Part shown: one piece after another, positions 58,711-64,000 of the stretch | Layout of the letters: each line of letters opens with the position of its first letter | Numbering within the stretch: the first letter of the stretch is position 1 | DNA from: Acanthosepion lycidas | Taxonomy: Eukaryota; Mollusca; Cephalopoda; Sepiida; Sepiidae | Direction of reading: 5' to 3' | Length of the DNA stretch: 64,000 nt | NCBI GenBank assembly: GCA_963932145.1 | Contig: OZ010595.1 | Location: 81,152,752-81,216,751 of the forward strand | Position numbers and translations under genes: made by a program | The notes under the pieces: generated by a model | Seen by the model: the letters and a program-made list of their open reading frames with translations, nothing else | Databases searched by the model: none | What the model was told of the DNA's origin: nothing

Positions 58711-61700
58711 ATTCTCTATTCCGATTCATTTAACGAACATTCCTTGTTCTGATTTTTTTAACCAATATTCCTTGTTTCGCTTCTTTTTTCGAACATTCGT
58801 TGTTCTGTTTCCAGTAACGAACTTACTTGTTCCGATTCTTTTGACGAACATTCTCTGTTCCGATTCATTTAACGAACATTCCTTGTTCAGATTCTTTTAA
58901 GCAATATTCCTTGTTTCTCTTCTTTTTTCGAACATTCCTTGTTCTGTTTCCAGTAACGAACTTACTTGTTCCGATTCTTTTGACGTACATTCTCTATTCC
59001 GATTCATTTAACGAACATTCCTTGTTCTGATTCTTTTAACCAATAATCCTTGTTTCGCTTCTTTTTTCGAATATTCCTTGTTCTGTTTCCAGTAACGAAC
59101 TTACTTGTTCCGATTCTTTTGAAGAACATTCTCTGTTCCGATTCATTTAACGAACATTTCTTGTTCTGATTCTTTTAACCAATATTCCTTGTTTCGTTTC
59201 TTTATTCGAAAATTCCTTGTTCTGTTTCCAGTAACGAACTGACATGTTCCGATTCTTTTGACGAACATTCTCTGTTCCGATTCATTTAACGAACATTCCT
59301 TGTTCTGATTCTTTTAACCAATATTCCTTGTTTCGCTTCTTTTTTCGAACATTCCTTGTTCTGTTTCCAGTAACGAACTTACTTGTTCCGATTCTTTTGA
59401 CGAACATTCTTTGTTCCGCTTGATTTAACGAACATTCCTTGTTTTGATTCTTTTAACCAATATTCCTTGTTTCGCTTCTTTTTTCGAACATTCCTTGTTC
59501 TGTTTCCAGTAACGAACTTACTTGTTCCGATTCTTTTGACGAACATTCTCTGTTCCGATTCATTTAACGAACATTCCTTGTTCTGATTCTTTTAACCAAT
59601 ATTCCTTGTTTCGCTTCTTTTTTCGAACATTCCTTGTTCTGTTTCCAGTAACGAACTTACTTGTTCCGATTCTTTTGACGAACATTCTCTGTTCCGATTC
59701 ATTTAACGAACATTCCTTGTTTTGATTCTTTTAACCAATATTCCTTGTTTCGCTTCTTTTTTCGAACATTCCTTGTTCTGTTTCCAGTAACGAACTTACT
59801 TGTTCCGATTCTTTTGACGAACATTCTCTGTTCCGATTCATTTAACGAACATTCCTTGTTCAGATTCTTTTAAGCAATATTCCTTGTTTCTCTTCTTTTT
59901 TCGAACATTCCTTGTTCTGTTTCCAGTAACGAACTTACATGTTCCGATTCTTTTGACGTACATTCTCTATTCCGATTCATTTAACGAACATTCCTTGTTC
60001 TGATTCTTTTAACCAATATTCCTTGTTTCACTTCTTTTTTCGAATATTCCTTGTTCTGTTTCCAGTAACGAACTTACTTGTTCCGATTCTTTTGAAGAAC
60101 ATTCTCTGTTCCGATTCATTTAACGAACATTCCTTGTTCTGATTCTTTTAACCAATATTCCTTGTTTCGCTTCTTTTTTCGAACATTCCTTGTTCTGTTT
60201 CCAGTAACGAACTTACTTGTTCCGATTCTTTTGACGAACATTCTCTGTTCCGATTCATTTAACGAACATTCCTTGTTCTGATTCTTTTAACCAATATTCC
60301 TTGTTTCGCTTCTTTTTTCGAACATTCCTTGTTCTGTTTCCAGTAACGAACTTACTTGTTCCGATTCTTTTGACGAACATTCTCTGTTCCGATTCATTTA
60401 ACGAACATTCCTTGTTCTGATTTTTTTAACCAATATTCCTTGTTTCTCTTCTTTTTTCGAACATTCCTTGTTCTGTTTCCAGTAACGAACTTACTTGTTC
60501 CGATTCTTTTGACGAACATTCTCTGTTCCGATTCATTTAACGAACATTCCTTGTTCTGATTTTTTTAACCAATATTCCTTGTTTCGCTTGTTTTTTCGAA
60601 CATTCGTTGTTCTGTTTCCAGTAACGAACTTACTTGTTCCGATTCTTTTGACGAACATTCTCTGTTCCGATTCATTTAACGAACATTCCTTGTTCTGATT
60701 CTTTTAACCAATATTCCTTGTTTCGCTTCTTTTTTCGAACATTCCTTGTTCTGTTTCCAGTAACGAACTTACTTGTTCCGATTCTTTTGACGAACATTCT
60801 CAGTTCCGATTCATTTAACGAACATTCCTTGTTCTGATTCTTTTAACCAATATTCCTTGTTTCGCTTCTTTTTTCGAACATTCCTTGTTCTGTTTCCAGT
60901 AACGAACTTACTTGTTCCGATTCTTTTGACGAACATTCTCTGTTCCGATTCATTTAACGAACATTCCTTGTTCTGATTTTTTTAACCAATATTCCTTGTT
61001 TCTCTTCTTTTTTCGAACATTCCTTGTTCTGTTTCCAGTAACGAACTTACTTGTTCCGATTCTTTTGACGAACATTCTCTGTTCCGATTCATTTAACGAA
61101 CATTCCTTGTTCTGATTTTTTTAACCAATATTCCTTGTTTCGCTTGTTTTTTCGAACATTCGTTGTTCTGTTTCCAGTAACGAACTTACTTGTTCCGATT
61201 CTTTTGACGAACATTCTCTGTTCCGATTCATTTAACGAACATTCCTTGTTCTGATTCTTTTAACCAATATTCCTTGTTTCGCTTCTTTTTTCGAACATTC
61301 CTTGTTCTGTTTCCAGTAACGAACTTACTTGTTCCGATTCTTTTGACGAACATTCTCAGTTCCGATTCATTTAACGAACATTCCTTGTTTTGATTCTTTT
61401 AACCAATATTCCTTGTTTCTCTTCTTTTTTCGAACATTCCTTGTTCTGTTTCCAGTAACGAACTTACTTGTTCCGATTCTTTTGACGAACATTCTCTATT
61501 CCGATTCATTTAACGAACATTCCTTGTTCTGATTTTTTTAACCAATATTCCTTGTTTCGCTTGTTTTTTCGAACATTCGTTGTTCTGTTTCCAGTAACGA
61601 ACTTACTTGTTCCGATTCTTTTGACGAACATTCTCTGTTCCGATTCATTTAACGAACATTCCTTGTTCTGATTCTTTTAACCAATATTCCTTGTTTCGCT

Positions 61701-61899
61701 TCTTTTTTCGAACATTCCTTGTTCTGTTTCCAGTAACGAACTTACTTGTTCCGATTCTTTTGACGAACATTCTCAGTTCCGATTCATTTAACGAACATTC
61801 CTTGTTTTGATTCTTTTAACCAATATTCCTTGTTTCGCTTCTTTTTTCGAACATTCCTTGTTCTGTTTCCAGTAACGAACTTACTTGTTCCGATTCTTT

Positions 61900-64000
61900 T
61901 GACGAACATTCTCTGTTCCGATTCATTTAACGAACATTCCTTGTTCAGATTCTTTTAAGCAATATTCCTTGTTTCTCTTCTTTTTTCGAACATTCCTTGT
62001 TCTGTTTCCAGTAACGAACTTACTTGTTCCGATTCTTTTGACGTACATTCTCTATTCCGATTCATTTAACGAACATTCCTTGTTCTGATTCTTTTAACCA
62101 ATATTCCTTGTTTTGCTTCTTTTTTCGAATATTCCTTGTTCTGTTTCCAGTAACGAACTTACTTGTTCCGATTCTTTTGAAGAACATTCTCTGTTCCGAT
62201 TCATTTAACGAACATTCCTTGTTCTGATTCTTTTAACCAATATTCCTTGTTTCGCTTCTTTTTTCGAACATTCCTTGTTCTGTTTCCAGTAACGAACTTA
62301 CTTGTTCCGATTCTTTTGACGAACATTCTCTGTTCCGATTCATTTAACGAACATTCCTTGTTCTGATTCTTTTAACCAATATTCCTTGTTTCGCTTCTTT
62401 TTTCGAACATTCCTTGTTCTGTTTCCAGTAACGAACTTACTTGTTCCGATTCTTTTGACGAACATTCTCTGTTCCGATTCATTTAACGAACATTCCTTGT
62501 TCTGATTCTTTTAACCAATATTCCTTGTTTCGCTTCTTTTTTCGAACATTCCTTGTTCTGTTTCCAGTAACGAACTTACTTGTTCCGATTCTTTTGACGA
62601 ACATTCTCAGTTCCGATTCATTTAACGAACATTCCTTGTTCTGATTCTTTTAACCAATATTCCTTGTTTCGCTTCTTTTTTCGAACATTCCTTGTTCTGT
62701 TTCCAGTAACGAACTTACTTGTTCCGATTCTTTTGACGAACATTCTCTGTTCCGATTCATTTAACGAACATTCCTTGTTCTGATTTTTTTAACCAATATT
62801 CCTTGTTTCTCTTCTTTTTTCGAACATTCCTTGTTCTGTTTCCAGTAACGAACTTACTTGTTCCGATTCTTTTGACGAACATTCTCTGTTCCGATTCATT
62901 TAACGAACATTCCTTGTTCTGATTTTTTTAACCAATATTCCTTGTTTCGCTTGTTTTTTCGAACATTCGTTGTTCTGTTTCCAGTAACGAACTTACTTGT
63001 TCCGATTCTTTTGACGAACATTCTCTGTTCCGATTCATTTAACGAACATTCCTTGTTCTGATTCTTTTAACCAATATTCCTTGTTTCGCTTCTTTTTTCG
63101 AACATTCCTTGTTCTGTTTCCAGTAACGAACTTACTTGTTCCGATTCTTTTGACGAACATTCTCAGTTCCGATTCATTTAACGAACATTCCTTGTTTTGA
63201 TTCTTTTAACCAATATTCCTTGTTTCTCTTCTTTTTTCGAACATTCCTTGTTCTGTTTCCAGTAACGAACTTACTTGTTCCGATTCTTTTGACGAACATT
63301 CTCTATTCAGATTCATTTAACGAACATTCCTTGTTTTGATTCTTTTAACCAATATTCCTTGTTTCGCTTCTTTTTTCGAACATTCCTTGTTCTGTTTCCA
63401 GTAACGAACTTACTTGTTCCGATTCTTTTGACGAACATTCTCTGTTCCGATTCATTTAACGAACATTCCTTGTTCAGATTCTTTTAAGCAATATTCCTTG
63501 TTTCTCTTCTTTTTTCGAACATTCCTTGTTCTGTTTCCAGTAACGAACTTACTTGTTCCGATTCTTTTGACGTACATTCTCTATTCCGATTCATTTAACG
63601 AACATTCCTTGTTCTGATTCTTTTAACCAATATTCCTTGTTTTGCTTCTTTTTTCGAATATTCCTTGTTCTGTTTCCAGTAACGAACTTACTTGTTCCGA
63701 TTCTTTTGAAGAACATTCTCTGTTCCGATTCATTTAACGAACATTCCTTGTTCTGATTCTTTTAACCAATATTCCTTGTTTCGCTTCTTTTTTCGAACAT
63801 TCCTTGTTCTGTTTCCAGTAACGAACTTACTTGTTCCGATTCTTTTGACGAACATTCTCTGTTCCGATTCATTTAACGAACATTCCTTGTTCTGATTCTT
63901 TTAACCAATATTCCTTGTTTCGCTTCTTTTTTCGAACATTCCTTGTTCTGTTTCCAGTAACGAACTTACTTGTTCCGATTCTTTTGACGAACATTCTCTG
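61900..64000 (+). repeat. Second 11-unit (1,529-bp) block duplication at the right end
   Basis: ttcagattcttttaag (61,943/63,472) and ccttgttttgcttc (ttttgcttct at 62,111/63,640) recur 1,529 bp apart. The second copy runs off the window. Confidence 0.75.

Larger units (their letters stand above)
13650..64000 (+). repeat. Higher-order satellite array, 139-bp unit of five 28-bp monomers
   Basis: The unit is five related monomers in fixed order. M1 is attccttgtttcgc with a T-rich end, M2 carries ctgtttccagtaac, M3 is ttacttgttccg (27 bp), M4 is attctctgttccgattc with atttaacg, and M5 is attccttgttctgattc with tttaaccaat. Lengths of 28+28+27+28+28 give 139 bp. Every unit I read is in the same orientation. 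By length there are roughly 360 units, and the array runs off the right end of the window. Neighbouring units differ mostly by shared, recurring variants. No promoter, gene or inserted transposon was seen inside. Confidence 0.97.
30831..64000 (+). repeat. Satellite domain B, 139-bp units with block duplications
   Basis: Past about 30.8 kb I find no 138-bp unit. Frequent variants are ttccgcttcatttaacg (M4), ttgttttgattc (M5), ttcagattcttttaagcaat (M5), gacgtacattc (M3/M4) and tttctcttc (M1). The order of variants repeats at long range, showing duplication of blocks of many units. Because 139 is not a multiple of three, no long frames occur here. Confidence 0.9.

Noticed and set aside
13650-64000. 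CRISPR-like regular spacing of repeats
   Set aside because: There are no unique spacers: every part of the unit is itself repeated, and monomers are related to one another. The context is eukaryotic with no cas genes.
13650-64000. CENP-B box in the satellite
   Set aside because: I looked for TTCGnnnnAnnCGGG and its complement. The unit has TTCG words and CCGATT but no CGGG at the required spacing.

Overview
The window looks like repeat-dominated animal DNA. It holds no intact host protein gene, no rRNA or tRNA gene and no CRISPR array that I can support. Eukaryotic origin follows from a Penelope-like retroelement, a non-LTR (LINE) retrotransposon, an LTR retrotransposon derivative, mariner-type inverted-repeat elements, long (AT)n microsatellites and a very large satellite array. 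The flavour of the elements (mariner-like transposase with a DESNGDY motif, this LINE family, abundant AT tracts) reminds me of mollusc genomes, perhaps cephalopod. That last step is an inference from memory and is not proven here.

Layout. (1) 1-4,370: two hammerhead-ribozyme-like motifs, on opposite strands, and a decayed Penelope-like element on the minus strand (coding remnant 1,678-3,964). Its reverse transcriptase and GIY-YIG endonuclease are readable across one in-frame stop and three frame breaks, and its upstream end abuts an (AT)n tract. (2) 4,372-8,309: a nested mobile-element composite. A miniature, internally deleted LTR element occurs as LTR-body-LTR-body-LTR, bounded by a 5-bp target duplication (aacaa). 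Its third LTR was later split by a 5'-truncated LINE of about 2.5 kb, which made a 17-bp target duplication with one mismatch. (3) 8,310-12,790: AT-rich spacer with compound microsatellites, an unclassified dispersed repeat, a broken mariner-like transposase remnant and four short palindromic mariner-type MITEs. The last MITE ends exactly where the satellite begins. (4) 12,791-64,000 (80 percent of the window, running off the right edge): a head-to-tail satellite. The left 0.9 kb is a degenerate ladder of 28-bp monomers. From about 13,650 these are organised into a 139-bp higher-order unit of five monomers (28+28+27+28+28), roughly 360 units by length arithmetic.

The satellite has internal domains. 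From about 13.97 to 30.8 kb many units are 138 bp (one base lost in monomer 4), and a four-monomer 'gcgatc' block recurs. From about 31 kb to the end the 138-bp form disappears, other diagnostic variants take over, and whole multi-unit blocks are duplicated at whole multiples of 139 bp, give or take a base (about 3,198, 1,946, 3,475 and 1,529 bp). The long open frames in the array (up to 361 codons) arise because 138 is divisible by three. They start at TTG and show no sign of being genes.

There is no gene network here. The biology is nested transposition, microsatellite-associated element ends, and satellite birth, homogenisation and segmental amplification. The most unusual items are the hierarchical satellite with its dense GAAnnTTC dyads, the fully resolvable LTR/LINE nest, and the hammerhead-like motifs.
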